In this document: positions 27,539 to 38,637 of the stretch, piece by piece | Position numbering within the stretch: the stretch's first letter is position 1 | Layout: each line of letters begins with the position of its first letter | From: Streptomyces sindenensis | GTDB taxonomy: Bacteria > Actinomycetota > Actinomycetes > Streptomycetales > Streptomycetaceae | DNA length: 64,000 bases | Reading direction: 5' to 3' | Assembly: GCF_014649035.1 (NCBI RefSeq) | Contig: NZ_BMSG01000011.1 | Location: forward strand, 124,001-188,000 | The notes under the pieces: model-generated | Told to the model about the DNA's origin: nothing | The model's database searches: none | The model's input: only the letters and a program-made list of their open reading frames with translations | Program-made: the position numbers and the translations under genes

Positions 27539-29209
27539 ATGCAGACACTGGCCGAAGGGCTTCGGCTCCCCACGAACGGGCTCGACTACGCCATCCTGGC
27601 GATCTACTTCGCCGTCGTACTCGGCATCGGCTTCATGGCCCGTGCCAGCGTGAAGACGAGCCTCGACTTCTTCCTCTCCGGACGGTCCCTGCCCGCCTGG
27701 GTGACCGGGCTCGCCTTCGTCGCGGCGAACCTCGGCGCCACCGAGATCCTCGGGATGGCGGCCACCGGCGCGCAGTACGGCGTCGCGGTGGTGCACTGGT
27801 ACTGGATCGGCGCGATCCCCGCCATGGTCTTCCTCGGTCTGGTGATGATGCCGTTCTACTACCGCTCCAAGGTGCGCTCCGTGCCGGAGTTCCTGCTCCA
27901 GCGGTTCGACAGGTCCGCGCACCTGCTGAGCTCCGTGCTCTTCGCGTTCGCGGCGATCCTCATCGCGGGCGTCAACCTCTACGCCCTGTCGATCGTCGTG
28001 GAGGCGCTCCTCGGCTGGCCGCAGTGGGTCGCGATCGTCGTCGCGGGCCTGTTCGTGCTGGTCTACATCACGATCGGCGGGCTCTCCTCGGCGATCTACA
28101 ACGAGGTGCTCCAGTTCTTCGTCATCCTCGCCGCGCTGATCCCCCTCACCGTCCTCGGCCTGAAGCGGGTCGGCGGCTGGGACGCGATGAGCGACTCGCT
28201 GACGCGGCAGCACGGCGGCGACTTCATGACCGCCTGGGGCGGCACCGGCATCGGTGACGCCAACCCGCTGGGCGCCAACTGGCTGACGATCATCCTCGGC
28301 CTCGGCTTCGTGCTGTCCTTCGGCTACTGGACGACGAACTTCGCCGAGGTGCAGCGCGCGCTGTCCGCGAAGAACCTCTCCGCCGCCAAGCGCACCCCGC
28401 TGATCGCCGCCTTCCCCAAGATCTTCATCGTCTTCGCCGTGATGATCCCGGGCCTGGTCGCCGCCGTGATCGTGCCCCGGATCGGCACCCCGGACTCCGA
28501 TCTGACCTACAACGACGCGATACCCCTGCTGATGCAGGAACTGCTGCCCAACGGTGTCCTCGGCATCGCCGTGACCGGTCTGCTCGCCGCGTTCATGGCG
28601 GGCATGGCGGCCAACGTGTCCTCGTTCAACACGGTGTTCACCACCGACATCTGGCAGCGGTACGTGGTGAAGGACAAGCCGGACACGTACTACCTGCGCT
28701 TCGGGCGGCTGATCACCGCGATCGGCGTGCTGGCCTCGATCGGCACGGCGTTCATCGCCGCCAGCTTCTCGAACATCATGAGCTACTTGCAGACGCTGTT
28801 CTCGTTCTTCAACGTCCCGATGTTCGTCGTCTTCATCATCGGCATGTTCTGGAAGCGCGCTTCCATGAAGTCCGGTGTCTGGGGCCTGGTGGCCGGTACC
28901 GCCGCCGCGATGGTCAACTACTTCTGGATCTACCGGGGCGGGATCATCGACATCCCCTCCGACCAGGGCGCCAACTTCGTCTCCGCGATCGTCGGCTTCG
29001 TCGCCGGAGCGGTCGTCATGGTCGTCGTCACCCTCTTCACCGCGCCGAAGCCGGAGGCGGAGCTGGCCGGTCTGGTGTACGGGACCGAGTCGCCGAGCCC
29101 CGACGAGGAGCTGGAGGAGGCCGACCGGGCCTGGTACCGCAAGCCGGCCCTGCTCGGCTGGGGCGCGATCGTGCTCGCCGCCGCGTGCTACATCCCCTAC
29201 TCGTTCTGA
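27539..29209 (+). CDS. Sodium:solute symporter (SSS/SGLT-type), probably sugar
   Basis: A 556-residue membrane protein with about 14 hydrophobic segments. FFLSGRSLPAWVTGLAFVAANLGATEILGMAATGAQYG is the conserved TM1-TM2 region of the SSS family, and AGMAANVSSFNTVFTTDIW carries the Na2-site Ser pair. The family couples sodium entry to uptake of sugars and other solutes. Placement head to head with galTEK suggests galactose or a galactoside (inference). The cytoplasmic tail is acidic (ESPSPDEELEEADR). It is followed 15 bp later by a small membrane protein. Confidence 0.9.
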   Translation: MQTLAEGLRLPTNGLDYAILAIYFAVVLGIGFMARASVKTSLDFFLSGRSLPAWVTGLAFVAANLGATEILGMAATGAQYGVAVVHWYWIGAIPAMVFLGLVMMPFYYRSKVRSVPEFLLQRFDRSAHLLSSVLFAFAAILIAGVNLYALSIVVEALLGWPQWVAIVVAGLFVLVYITIGGLSSAIYNEVLQFFVILAALIPLTVLGLKRVGGWDAMSDSLTRQHGGDFMTAWGGTGIGDANPLGANWLTIILGLGFVLSFGYWTTNFAEVQRALSAKNLSAAKRTPLIAAFPKIFIVFAVMIPGLVAAVIVPRIGTPDSDLTYNDAIPLLMQELLPNGVLGIAVTGLLAAFMAGMAANVSSFNTVFTTDIWQRYVVKDKPDTYYLRFGRLITAIGVLASIGTAFIAASFSNIMSYLQTLFSFFNVPMFVVFIIGMFWKRASMKSGVWGLVAGTAAAMVNYFWIYRGGIIDIPSDQGANFVSAIVGFVAGAVVMVVVTLFTAPKPEAELAGLVYGTESPSPDEELEEADRAWYRKPALLGWGAIVLAAACYIPYSF

Positions 29210-29224
29210 TCGGAGGCACTCACC

Positions 29225-29545
29225 ATGTCCGACCTGCACAAGGAAGTCTCCGAGCTGGAGCGCAAGTCCGCGACCGCGGCCCGTCTCTTCGACATCCGGC
29301 GGATCATCGGCGGCCTGTTCGTGGTCTACGGAGTGATCGTCACCATCGCCGGGCTCAGTCCGTCCGACGCCGATCTGAAGAAGGCCGAGGGCGTCCACAT
29401 CAACCTGTGGACCGGCCTCGCCATGCTGGCGCTCGGCCTGTTCTTCCTGGTCTGGATGAAGCTGCGCCCGGCCGAGGCCCCGGCGGCCCCGGAAGCGGAG
29501 CCGGAGCGAGCGCGGGAGCGGGAGCCGGGGCCCGACGCGGGCTGA
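29225..29545 (+). CDS. Small two-TM membrane protein, symporter partner
   Basis: A 106-residue protein with hydrophobic segments at about 28-45 and 61-78 and a charged Ala/Pro/Glu-rich tail. ATG 29225 has GGAGG about 8 nt upstream and lies 15 bp behind the symporter stop, so the two are cotranscribed. I know of similar short proteins behind SSS genes in Streptomyces, probably an accessory subunit, but the function is not established. Confidence 0.75.
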   Translation: MSDLHKEVSELERKSATAARLFDIRRIIGGLFVVYGVIVTIAGLSPSDADLKKAEGVHINLWTGLAMLALGLFFLVWMKLRPAEAPAAPEAEPERAREREPGPDAG

Positions 29546-29576
29546 CCCGCCGCCGTCGCCGCCCTCGCCGCGCTCA

Positions 29577-29618
29577 GGGGCCGTACGTCACCCACGCTGT
29601 CCGGGAACGTACGGCCCC
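29577..29618. terminator. Bidirectional terminator between convergent genes
   Basis: GGGGCCGTACGT (29577-29588) pairs perfectly with ACGTACGGCCCC (29607-29618) across an 18-nt loop. It lies between the symporter partner and the LuxR gene; the right arm is inside the last codons of the latter. Confidence 0.7.
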
Positions 29619-30376
29619 CGCCGCGTTCCGCCGGGCGCGCCGTCGGGGGCGTACGAGCCCTGCGGCGACGGGCCGTCGGAGGCGTAGGAGCCCTGTGACG
29701 GCACGCCCCCGGTCGCCGCGGCGCGCTCCAGCAGTCCCGTACGGGCGGCGAGGGCGGCCGCCTCCAGCCGGGAGCCGACCCCGAGCTTCATCAGGACCCG
29801 CTGGACATGGGTGCGGGCGGTGCTCGGGGCGATGTCCATGCCGGCCGCGATCAGCCGGGTGCCCTCGCCCTCGGCGACCCGCACCAGCACCTCGGCCTCG
29901 CGCGGGGTGAGCATCCGCAGCAGCCGCCGCCCCTCGTCGTCGGGCTGGGCCGCCGGGTTGAGCAGCTCGGCGAAGGCCCCCCGCAGCAGCTGCGGGGCGA
30001 TGGCGCTCTCCCCCGCCCGCGCCTTGAGCATGGCCCGCTCGACGCCCTCGATGCGCTCGTCGTGCCGGACGTACCCCGCGGCCCCGGCGGCGAACGCCGC
30101 GGCGATCCCGCGCGGGCTGGGCACCGGCCCGAGGACCACCACCGCCACCTGCGGGCGCTCCTGGCCGATGCGCGCGATCGGGTCGAAGGCGCCGGGGGCG
30201 GCGGGCGAGGCCGTACCGAACAGGCAGACCTCCGGGGCCCGGCTGACGACCAGTTCCGCCGCACCGGAGGTCGGCGCGGCGGCCGCGAGCACCCGGTGCC
30301 CGCGAAGTTTCAGCGCCGAGGCGAGTGCCTCGGCGAGCAGACGGTGATCGTCGACCACCATGAGCCGCACGCCCAT
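29588..30376 (-). CDS. LuxR regulator with degenerate receiver domain
   Basis: A 262-residue protein laid out like a NarL response regulator. The acidic pair VVDDHRLL is kept, but the phospho-acceptor position reads VCLFGTASP, with Gly near 54 where Asp is expected, and the conserved Lys is Arg (GYVRHDE). The receiver is therefore unlikely to be phosphorylated in the usual way. The HTH is intact (LTPREAEVLVRVAEGEG, STARTHVQRVLMKLGV). The C terminus carries two PSQGSYA-DG repeats followed by an RGPYVPG tail. ATG 30376. No kinase is adjacent. Confidence 0.85.
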   Translation of the reverse strand: MGVRLMVVDDHRLLAEALASALKLRGHRVLAAAAPTSGAAELVVSRAPEVCLFGTASPAAPGAFDPIARIGQERPQVAVVVLGPVPSPRGIAAAFAAGAAGYVRHDERIEGVERAMLKARAGESAIAPQLLRGAFAELLNPAAQPDDEGRRLLRMLTPREAEVLVRVAEGEGTRLIAAGMDIAPSTARTHVQRVLMKLGVGSRLEAAALAARTGLLERAAATGGVPSQGSYASDGPSPQGSYAPDGAPGGTRRGPYVPGQRG

Positions 30377-30567
30377 CGGTCCTCAGCCCCTATAAGCCCT
30401 GTACGCCCGGCCCCCCGGACTCCTGACCCGGCAAGGTACACGCTCGCCCGACGCCGCGCGGCGCTTACGTGGCAGAAGATCCGGGGAATGCCGAATTCTG
30501 CGCCCTTCGGCCCTCGTTGACCTGCGGCCGGTGATCACCTCGCGAGCGAGCGGGGCGGAAAATGATC

Positions 30568-30601
30568 GGCCCCGCCGGTCGGGAAATCGACCGGCGGGGC
30601 C
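30568..30601 (-). terminator. Strong terminator of the first PQQ-propeller gene
   Basis: GGCCCCGCCGGTCG (30568-30581) pairs with its exact complement (30588-30601) across a 6-nt loop, 29 bp past the stop at 30630. Confidence 0.75.
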
Positions 30602-30629
30602 TGTTGACGCCCCGGGAGGGGCGGGGTGA

Positions 30630-32552
30630 TCAGTCGGTGCCGTAGGCGACGACCAGGTAGACCTTCTCGTCGGGGGTGACGGTGCTGGGCTTGTGGACCG
30701 ACCTGGCGGCCATGTAGAACTGCCCGTCGGAGTAGAGCAGTTCGGCCGAGTTGATGTTGAAGCGCTTCTCCGCCTTGCGGATCGCCTCGTCGTCCGGGTT
30801 CTCCATCAGCGTGGTCTGCTTGAAGGTCTCGCCGTCGATGGAGACAACCTGGCCGCCCTTGTCGTAGGGGGCCTCCTTGTAGGCGATGATGCTGGTGCCG
30901 TCCATCCGGAGCGGGGTCAGGATGTGGCGGTCGCCCGCGTCCGCCCGGCCGCCGAGGAGCTTGCCGGTGTCCAGGTCGAAGGCGACGACCTCGTTCGTGT
31001 CGCCGTACTCGCTGGTTCCGTCGTGGCGCTCGGTCGGCAGGTAGAGCCGGTTGTTGCCGACGGCCATGTTCCGGCACCTCTCGACCTCGGTGGAGTCGCA
31101 GTCGCCCGCGTACTTCTCCGCGTCGGCGGGGATACGGACCTTCAGCTTGCCGGTCGCCGCGTCGATCGAGAAGAAGTCGGAGATGCCGCTGCCGTCGCCG
31201 GCGGTGTCGCCGACGTCGGCCGCGACCACCAGCGGCTTGGTGGAGACGATGTGCGCGTACTCGACGCCGGCGGGCATCTGGTACGAGGACAGGGGAGCGC
31301 CGGACGTCGGGTTCAGCGCCTGCACGGTGAGCTGCGGGCTGTCGTACGTACCGCACTTGCGGACCACGGCGAGGGCCTCGCCGCCCGCGTAGCCGCGGTC
31401 GTAGCAGCCGTCCGCGCCGGTCTTCGGCTTCCAGAGTTCGGCGCCGGTGTCCAGCTTGAAGGCCGCGCCGCCCGAGGTGCCGCCCGCGGCGACGGTGGTA
31501 CCGCTGAGCGTGACCTCGTCGAAGCTGACCGGCCGGTCACCGCCGGTGGAGGAGGTGACGCTCTTGCTCCACAGGAGCTTCCCCGCGGCCAGGTCGATCA
31601 CGCCGACCTGGTTGCACGCCGGGTACTTCTTCTCCTTGGTCGGCTTCGACTCCTGGAAGACGATGGCCGTCTTGTAGTCCTTGCTCACGTGCCGGGACGT
31701 GGAGCAGATCTCGCCGGCCAGCGGGAAGGACCAGAGCTTGGTGCCCTTGTCGCGGTCGTAGCCGTTGATCTCGTTGATGCCGGACTTCACGTACGTCTTG
31801 TCGGTGAGCCAGGAGCCCTCGACCGTGACGAGGTCCTTGACCACCGGCTGCGGCACCTGGAAGGCGACCTTGGACTTGGTGTTGGCGGGCACCTTCTCGC
31901 TGCCGCCGGCCAGTCCGCTGCCCTTGCCGCCCTTGCTCTCGCCGCCGGTGGAGCCGGAGGAGGACGCCTCGCCCTTGCCGCCGTCGTCACCGCTGGTGGC
32001 GGAGTAGATGACCCCGGCGCCGATGATCAGCACCACGGCGACGGCCGCGGCGACGATGATCTGCATCTGGGTGGAGAACTTCTTGCCGCCGTTGCCGCCC
32101 GGCTGCGGGGCCCCGAACTGCGGCTGCATCGGCTGGGTCGGGTAGCCGTACGCCTGCTGCGGCATCCCGGGCTGGCCGGGCTGGCCGGGCTGGCCGCCGG
32201 GTCCCTGCGGGTAGCCGTACCCCGGCTGCGGGGCCTGGGGGTAGCCGTAGCCGTTGGGCTGCGGCGCGGGCGGGGTGGGGTAGCCGCCCGGCGCCGGGGG
32301 CGGCGGGGTGCCGTAGCCCCCGGCGGGCGCGTCCTGCGGCTGCTGGGGCGCGGCGGGCGGCTGCGGCGGGGCGGCGGGCGGCTGCTGGGGCTGCTTGCCG
32401 AAGGGGTCCGCGGGCGGCGTCGGCTGGCCGAAGCCGCCGGGCGGCGGGTCCTGCGGCGCGCCGAACCCGCCCGAGGGCGGACCGGCGGGCGGCGCCGGGG
32501 GCGTGTTCGACGGCTCGTCGGGGTTGGGTGGCTGCTGCGGCGGCTGGGTCAT
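30630..32552 (-). CDS. Membrane-anchored PQQ-like beta-propeller protein, paralogue 1
   Basis: A 640-residue protein. Residues 1-155 are a cytoplasmic Pro/Gln/Gly/Tyr-rich tail (repeated GYGYPQ), residues about 163-185 are a single membrane segment (MQIIVAAAVAVVLIIGAGVIY), then a Ser/Gly/Lys linker and an extracytoplasmic propeller from about 225 on. Blades show DLAAGKLLWSK, KLDTGAELWKP and DLDTGKLLGG, the DxxTGxxxW pattern of PQQ/BamB-like repeats. Paired cysteines (CSTS, CNQV, GCYD, KCGTY, DCDSTEVERC) suggest disulfides. No cofactor site or enzyme activity is evident. Two paralogues follow upstream. The function is unknown; a surface scaffold or sensor is possible. Confidence 0.78.
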   Translation of the reverse strand: MTQPPQQPPNPDEPSNTPPAPPAGPPSGGFGAPQDPPPGGFGQPTPPADPFGKQPQQPPAAPPQPPAAPQQPQDAPAGGYGTPPPPAPGGYPTPPAPQPNGYGYPQAPQPGYGYPQGPGGQPGQPGQPGMPQQAYGYPTQPMQPQFGAPQPGGNGGKKFSTQMQIIVAAAVAVVLIIGAGVIYSATSGDDGGKGEASSSGSTGGESKGGKGSGLAGGSEKVPANTKSKVAFQVPQPVVKDLVTVEGSWLTDKTYVKSGINEINGYDRDKGTKLWSFPLAGEICSTSRHVSKDYKTAIVFQESKPTKEKKYPACNQVGVIDLAAGKLLWSKSVTSSTGGDRPVSFDEVTLSGTTVAAGGTSGGAAFKLDTGAELWKPKTGADGCYDRGYAGGEALAVVRKCGTYDSPQLTVQALNPTSGAPLSSYQMPAGVEYAHIVSTKPLVVAADVGDTAGDGSGISDFFSIDAATGKLKVRIPADAEKYAGDCDSTEVERCRNMAVGNNRLYLPTERHDGTSEYGDTNEVVAFDLDTGKLLGGRADAGDRHILTPLRMDGTSIIAYKEAPYDKGGQVVSIDGETFKQTTLMENPDDEAIRKAEKRFNINSAELLYSDGQFYMAARSVHKPSTVTPDEKVYLVVAYGTD

Positions 32553-32715
32553 GGCGTGCGTACCTCGGGGGACGAGTGGGTGTGGGGGCGCGTGTGGCAG
32601 GGGACGGCCGGCGGCGTTCGGAGTCCGGGGGCGGCCGACGGCGTTCGGGTGCCGGGGCCGGGGCCGGGGCCGGGCGATGTCCGGGCGCCGGGGCAGGGAG
32701 ATGTCCGGCGGACCG

Positions 32716-34626
32716 TCACTTCTCGAACACCAGCATCGTCGTCTGCTCCAGCTCTTCCTTGTCGTTGCTCGCGCTCACACGCTCGCTGAAGATGAAGGAA
32801 CGGCCGTCCCGGTAGAGGACCTTGGCCGAGAAGAAGCCGTTCTCGACCCGGCCGGCGCCCGCCGGGTGCTGGAGCAGCGTCTTGGGGGTGCCACCGGTCG
32901 GCGGAAGGGTCACGATGGCGCCCGCGGTGTCGTACTTCGGCCGCATGTAGAGCAGGACGTTGCCGCCCTCCATGCCCAGCGGCTTGAGAACGCGCTCGGC
33001 CGGGGCGGGCGCCTCCCACTTGGGCTTCCCGGTGTTCAGGTTGAAGGCGATGACCTTGTTCGTCCGGCCGGTGCCGCTCGAATCGTCCTCGGTCGCGATG
33101 TAGAAGGTGTTGGCGTCGGCGGCGACGCCGCTGCACCCTTCGAGCTTCTGGCCGAAGATCGCGAAGCGGCTGCCGCAGTCGGCGGTGAGCTTGGCGCCCT
33201 TGGCGGGCACGAGCTGGGAGCGGAGCTTGCCGCTCTCGGTGAGCGCGACGATGGTGTACTGCTTCTTCTCCTCGTGCTCCAGCCGGACGACGAGCGGGGT
33301 GGAGGAGTAGACCCTGCTGACTTCCCAGCCGCGCGGCGGCGCGTACGTCCACCGGGGCTTGCCGGTGGCCGGGTCCAGCTCCTGGACCTGGTGCTGCGGG
33401 TTCTTCACGTCGTCGGTGCGGCAGCTGGCCGCGGCGATCAGCTTGTCGCCCCCGGAGAAGGCGAAGGGCTTGCAGTTGCCCTCGGGGTTGCCGAACAGCT
33501 CCTTGCCGTCGCTGACCCGGTAGGCGTTGGAGTTGCCGGTGCGTCCCACGGCGACGGTGTCCCCGCTGATCGCCAGACCGATGTCCGACAGGAAGTCCCA
33601 GGTCCCGTTCTTCTTGATCTCCTTCTTCCAGCCGGCCTTGCCGGTGTTGAGGTCGACCATCTGGAGGACGGAGCAGTTGGCCCGGTCCGTGGTGCCGTTC
33701 TTCACCCCGATGACGATCTTGCCGTCGGCGGTCGGGGTGTTGGGGGTGGCGCACACGTCGGCGGGGAGGTCGAGCTTCCACTTCTGCTTGCCGTCGGCCA
33801 CGGAGTAGCCGGACACGCCCCGGTACATGGCCTTGGCGACCACGTCGCCGGCGAACCAGGGGCCCTGGACGGCCGAGCCGTTGCGCGGCAGGTCGACGTC
33901 GTTCTTCTGGAGCCAGGCGACCTTGGCCTCGCCCGGCTTGCGCCCGGCGTTGAGGTCGTCGCCGGCCTCGCGCCCGTCACCGCTGCCGTCGCCCTCGTCG
34001 ACCGTGGGCGACTCGCTGGGGCCCTTGGGGTCGTTGCTGCCGGTGGCGACGGGCTTCTTCGGGTCCTCGTCGCCGCTGTCGCTCACGAGGAACCAGGTGC
34101 CCGCCCCGGCCGCCAGGACCACGGCGAGCGCCGCCGCGACCACGATGCCGGTCTTCCCCTTGAGGAACCCGCCACCGGAGCCCGGTCCGCCGGGGGCGGG
34201 GGCGCCGGGGTACTGCTGCTGCGGATAGCCGTACCCGGCCTGCGGCTGCTGCCCGTACGGGCCGGGGGCCTGCTGACCGTAGGGCCCGGACTGCTGGCCG
34301 TACGGACCGGGGGCCTGCTGGCCGTACGGGCCGGGAGCCTGCTGGCCGTACGGGCCGGGGGCCTGGCCGGGCTGCTGCGGATAGCCGTAGCCGGGCTGCG
34401 CCGGGGGCTGCTGGGGGTAGCCGTACGCCGGGGCGCCCGGCGGGGGCGTCTGCGGCGGGCCGGCCGGGGGCGCGGGCGGCTGGGCAGGCGGCGTCTGCGG
34501 CGGCTTGGCCAGGTCCGGCTGGCCGGGGGACGGCTGGTCCTGCGGCGGCTGAGCAGCTCCGTTCGGCGGCTCCTGCGGAGCCCCGAAGCCTCCCTGCGGC
34601 GGTTGCTGGCTGGGCGGCTGGCTCAT
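32716..34626 (-). CDS. Membrane-anchored PQQ-like beta-propeller protein, paralogue 2
   Basis: A 636-residue paralogue with the same plan: a Pro/Gln/Gly/Tyr-rich cytoplasmic tail containing five GPYGQQ-type repeats, one membrane segment (TGIVVAAALAVVLAAGAGTWFLV), an acidic linker, and a propeller with DLNTGKAGWKK, DPATGKPRWTY and NLNTGKPKWEA blade motifs. ATG 34626 has AAGGGGG about 11 nt upstream and precedes the conserved MSQPPSQQPPQGGFGAP N terminus. The last blade ends in MLVFEK. It shares AWLQKNDVDLP and GYSVADGKQKWKLDLPADVC with paralogue 3, so these two are the closer pair. Confidence 0.78.
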   Translation of the reverse strand: MSQPPSQQPPQGGFGAPQEPPNGAAQPPQDQPSPGQPDLAKPPQTPPAQPPAPPAGPPQTPPPGAPAYGYPQQPPAQPGYGYPQQPGQAPGPYGQQAPGPYGQQAPGPYGQQSGPYGQQAPGPYGQQPQAGYGYPQQQYPGAPAPGGPGSGGGFLKGKTGIVVAAALAVVLAAGAGTWFLVSDSGDEDPKKPVATGSNDPKGPSESPTVDEGDGSGDGREAGDDLNAGRKPGEAKVAWLQKNDVDLPRNGSAVQGPWFAGDVVAKAMYRGVSGYSVADGKQKWKLDLPADVCATPNTPTADGKIVIGVKNGTTDRANCSVLQMVDLNTGKAGWKKEIKKNGTWDFLSDIGLAISGDTVAVGRTGNSNAYRVSDGKELFGNPEGNCKPFAFSGGDKLIAAASCRTDDVKNPQHQVQELDPATGKPRWTYAPPRGWEVSRVYSSTPLVVRLEHEEKKQYTIVALTESGKLRSQLVPAKGAKLTADCGSRFAIFGQKLEGCSGVAADANTFYIATEDDSSGTGRTNKVIAFNLNTGKPKWEAPAPAERVLKPLGMEGGNVLLYMRPKYDTAGAIVTLPPTGGTPKTLLQHPAGAGRVENGFFSAKVLYRDGRSFIFSERVSASNDKEELEQTTMLVFEK

Positions 34627-34863
34627 ATCAGCACGTCCCCCTTCGTGCGGCCCGGTGCGCGATCCGGTCTCCCCCGCATTTCCTAAGAGGGTCAATCCCC
34701 CTCGGAAAGGAGCGAATCGGGCATGGCTTCCGCGGTGTTACGACAGTCGGGCGGGGCTTCTTTCTACCACCCGCGAAGCATCGGGCACCGATTCGGGCCA
34801 ACCCCTGTTCCCAAGGGAGAACCGCCTCGTGATGCCGTCGTTACGCCTTGGCGGAGGTGATGG

Positions 34864-36582
34864 TCAGTCACCGAAGGCGATCATCGTCCGCCTCTCCATC
34901 TCCTCCTCGTCGGTCTCTCCGTAGACCTGGGGAATCATGAGGAGGGAGCGTCCGTCGGCATGGAGGACGATCGGCTCGTCGAAGGTGCGCTCGGTCGCCG
35001 CAGCCGACGCCGGGTGCCGCAGGACCGGTCGAGGGGTGCCGCCCTGCGGACCGAGGGTCATGATGCCGCCCCCCACGTCCTTGGTCTTCGGGTCGGGCGG
35101 GCTCAGGTACATCAGCACCTTGCCGCCCTCGACCCGCAGCGGCATCAGGGTCTGCGTGGGCGGCGACGGGACCTTCCACTTCCTCTTGCCGGTGCTCATG
35201 TCGAAGGCGACGACGTCGTTGGTGAACCACCGGACCACAGGCCGGCTCTTCGTGCGGCCCACGGGCCGGCGCTTCGTGCGGCCCACGGGCCGGCGCTTCG
35301 TGGTGACGTAGAGCGTGTCCGTGTCGGTGTCGACGGCCACGCCCATGCAGATGTCGAGGTTCCAGCCCACTTCGCGCTCCTTGCCGGGGCACAGACCCTC
35401 CAGGGTGTCGCCTCCGGAGACCGGCCGGAAGCGGGCGGTCCCGTCGTCGTTCAGGACGGCGATCGCCGACGTGCCACCCACCAACGGGCCGTTCCGCAGG
35501 AAGATCACCGGCGGGTCGACGGAGTAGACCGCGTCGACGTTCCAGTCCTTCCTGACCTTGTACGTCCACAGGGTCCGGCCGGTGACCGGGTCGATGCGCC
35601 GCACCTCCGTGTCGATCGCGCCCTTCGACTGCGCGGGGCAGATGACAGAGGCGAGCATGACAGCCCCGCCGGCGAAACCCTCGACCTTGCAGGGGCCGGG
35701 CAGCTTGCCCCACAAGTGCTTGCCGTCACTGACCCGATAGGCCTCGGCACGGCCGAGGCCCCCGATCGTCACGACGTCGCCGCTGATCGCCATGATCACA
35801 TACCGAAGATCGTCATTGTGCACCGCGCGATCGATGGTCGCGGACCAGCCGGCCTCACCGGTGGCCAGATCGATCATCTGAAGCTTGTCGCAGGTCCGAT
35901 CCGCAGAGGTGTCGGTCAGGAGCCCGATGACGATCTTCCCGTCGGCGGTCGGCCCGGTGGGTGCCGCGCAGACGTCGGTGGGCAGGCGCAGGCTCCACTC
36001 CTGCGATCCGTCCTCCAGGGAATAGCCGGAGACCGTGCGGTGCATGGCCTTGACCACGGTGTCGCCGGTGACCCAGGGGCCGAGGGCGGCTGCCCCCAAC
36101 GGCAGGTCCACCCCGTTCTTCTGGATCCAGCGGACCTTCGCCTCGCCCTCCTTGCGCCCCTTGTTGATCTCCGCGGCCTCCGCGGCGGGCGTCTTCTTCC
36201 GGCTCGGCCCCGCGCCGGGCTGCTTCGGGGCGATGCTCTCCTTCGCGACGGGCTTCCTGCCGTCTGATGCGTCATCGCCACCGACGACGAACCAGACACC
36301 CGCCCCAATCACGAGGGCCCCGGCGAGCACGGCGGCGACGAGCCCGGCGAGCCGGCCACGGGAGCGCCGGCCGGAAGGCCGGTTCGGAGGCTGAGGCTGC
36401 GGTCGGCCGTACGGGACGGGGGGCGGCTGCGGCGGACAGCCGTACGAGGACTGCGGAGGCTGCCCGTACGGACCGGACTGCTGGCCGTACGGGCCGGGCT
36501 GCGGCTGCCCCGGATCGCCGTACACACCCGGCCGCGGTTCGTACGGAGCACCGAAGCCCTGCTGTGGTGGCGGCTGCGACAT
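34864..36582 (-). CDS. Membrane-anchored PQQ-like beta-propeller protein, paralogue 3
   Basis: A 572-residue paralogue. It has a shorter Tyr/Gln/Pro-rich tail, an Arg-rich stop-transfer (RPSGRRSRGRLAGL), one membrane segment near 80-102, and a propeller with DLATGEAGWSA, DPVTGRTLWTY and DMSTGKRKWKV. It aligns by eye with paralogue 2 over RWIQKNGVDLP and GYSLEDGSQEWSLRLPTDVCAAP. A 24-bp in-frame tandem duplication inserts RRPVGRTK twice plus a diverged copy (about 35240-35300) between two blades. Each of the three genes is separated by 160-240 bp, so they need not be one operon. Confidence 0.76.
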   Translation of the reverse strand: MSQPPPQQGFGAPYEPRPGVYGDPGQPQPGPYGQQSGPYGQPPQSSYGCPPQPPPVPYGRPQPQPPNRPSGRRSRGRLAGLVAAVLAGALVIGAGVWFVVGGDDASDGRKPVAKESIAPKQPGAGPSRKKTPAAEAAEINKGRKEGEAKVRWIQKNGVDLPLGAAALGPWVTGDTVVKAMHRTVSGYSLEDGSQEWSLRLPTDVCAAPTGPTADGKIVIGLLTDTSADRTCDKLQMIDLATGEAGWSATIDRAVHNDDLRYVIMAISGDVVTIGGLGRAEAYRVSDGKHLWGKLPGPCKVEGFAGGAVMLASVICPAQSKGAIDTEVRRIDPVTGRTLWTYKVRKDWNVDAVYSVDPPVIFLRNGPLVGGTSAIAVLNDDGTARFRPVSGGDTLEGLCPGKEREVGWNLDICMGVAVDTDTDTLYVTTKRRPVGRTKRRPVGRTKSRPVVRWFTNDVVAFDMSTGKRKWKVPSPPTQTLMPLRVEGGKVLMYLSPPDPKTKDVGGGIMTLGPQGGTPRPVLRHPASAAATERTFDEPIVLHADGRSLLMIPQVYGETDEEEMERRTMIAFGD

Positions 36583-36657
36583 CGGTGTGGTCCCCCTCGA
36601 ATGTACGGCCTCTGCCGCCCCGTTCTACCACCCGTCACACCGGCCCCACGGGTCCGG

Positions 36658-38472
<1,815 letters not shown>

Positions 38473-38637
38473 TTCACTCCTGTCCGGGGGATCGATCGAC
38501 CTTCCCAGGGTACGGCGCGGCGGAGGGGGCCCGGTCGTGCGGTCCAGGGGCGTCCTGCCGATCAGGCCCGGTCCGGGACCGACCGGATGCCGGGATAGCC
38601 TCGTGCGGGCTCTTTTGCCGATCGACGGGGGAAATCT

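Noticed and set aside
27257..29398. Long minus-strand frame opposite the symporter, rich in His/Asp/Arg
   Set aside because: It has no recognisable motifs and mirrors the transmembrane codons of the SSS gene.
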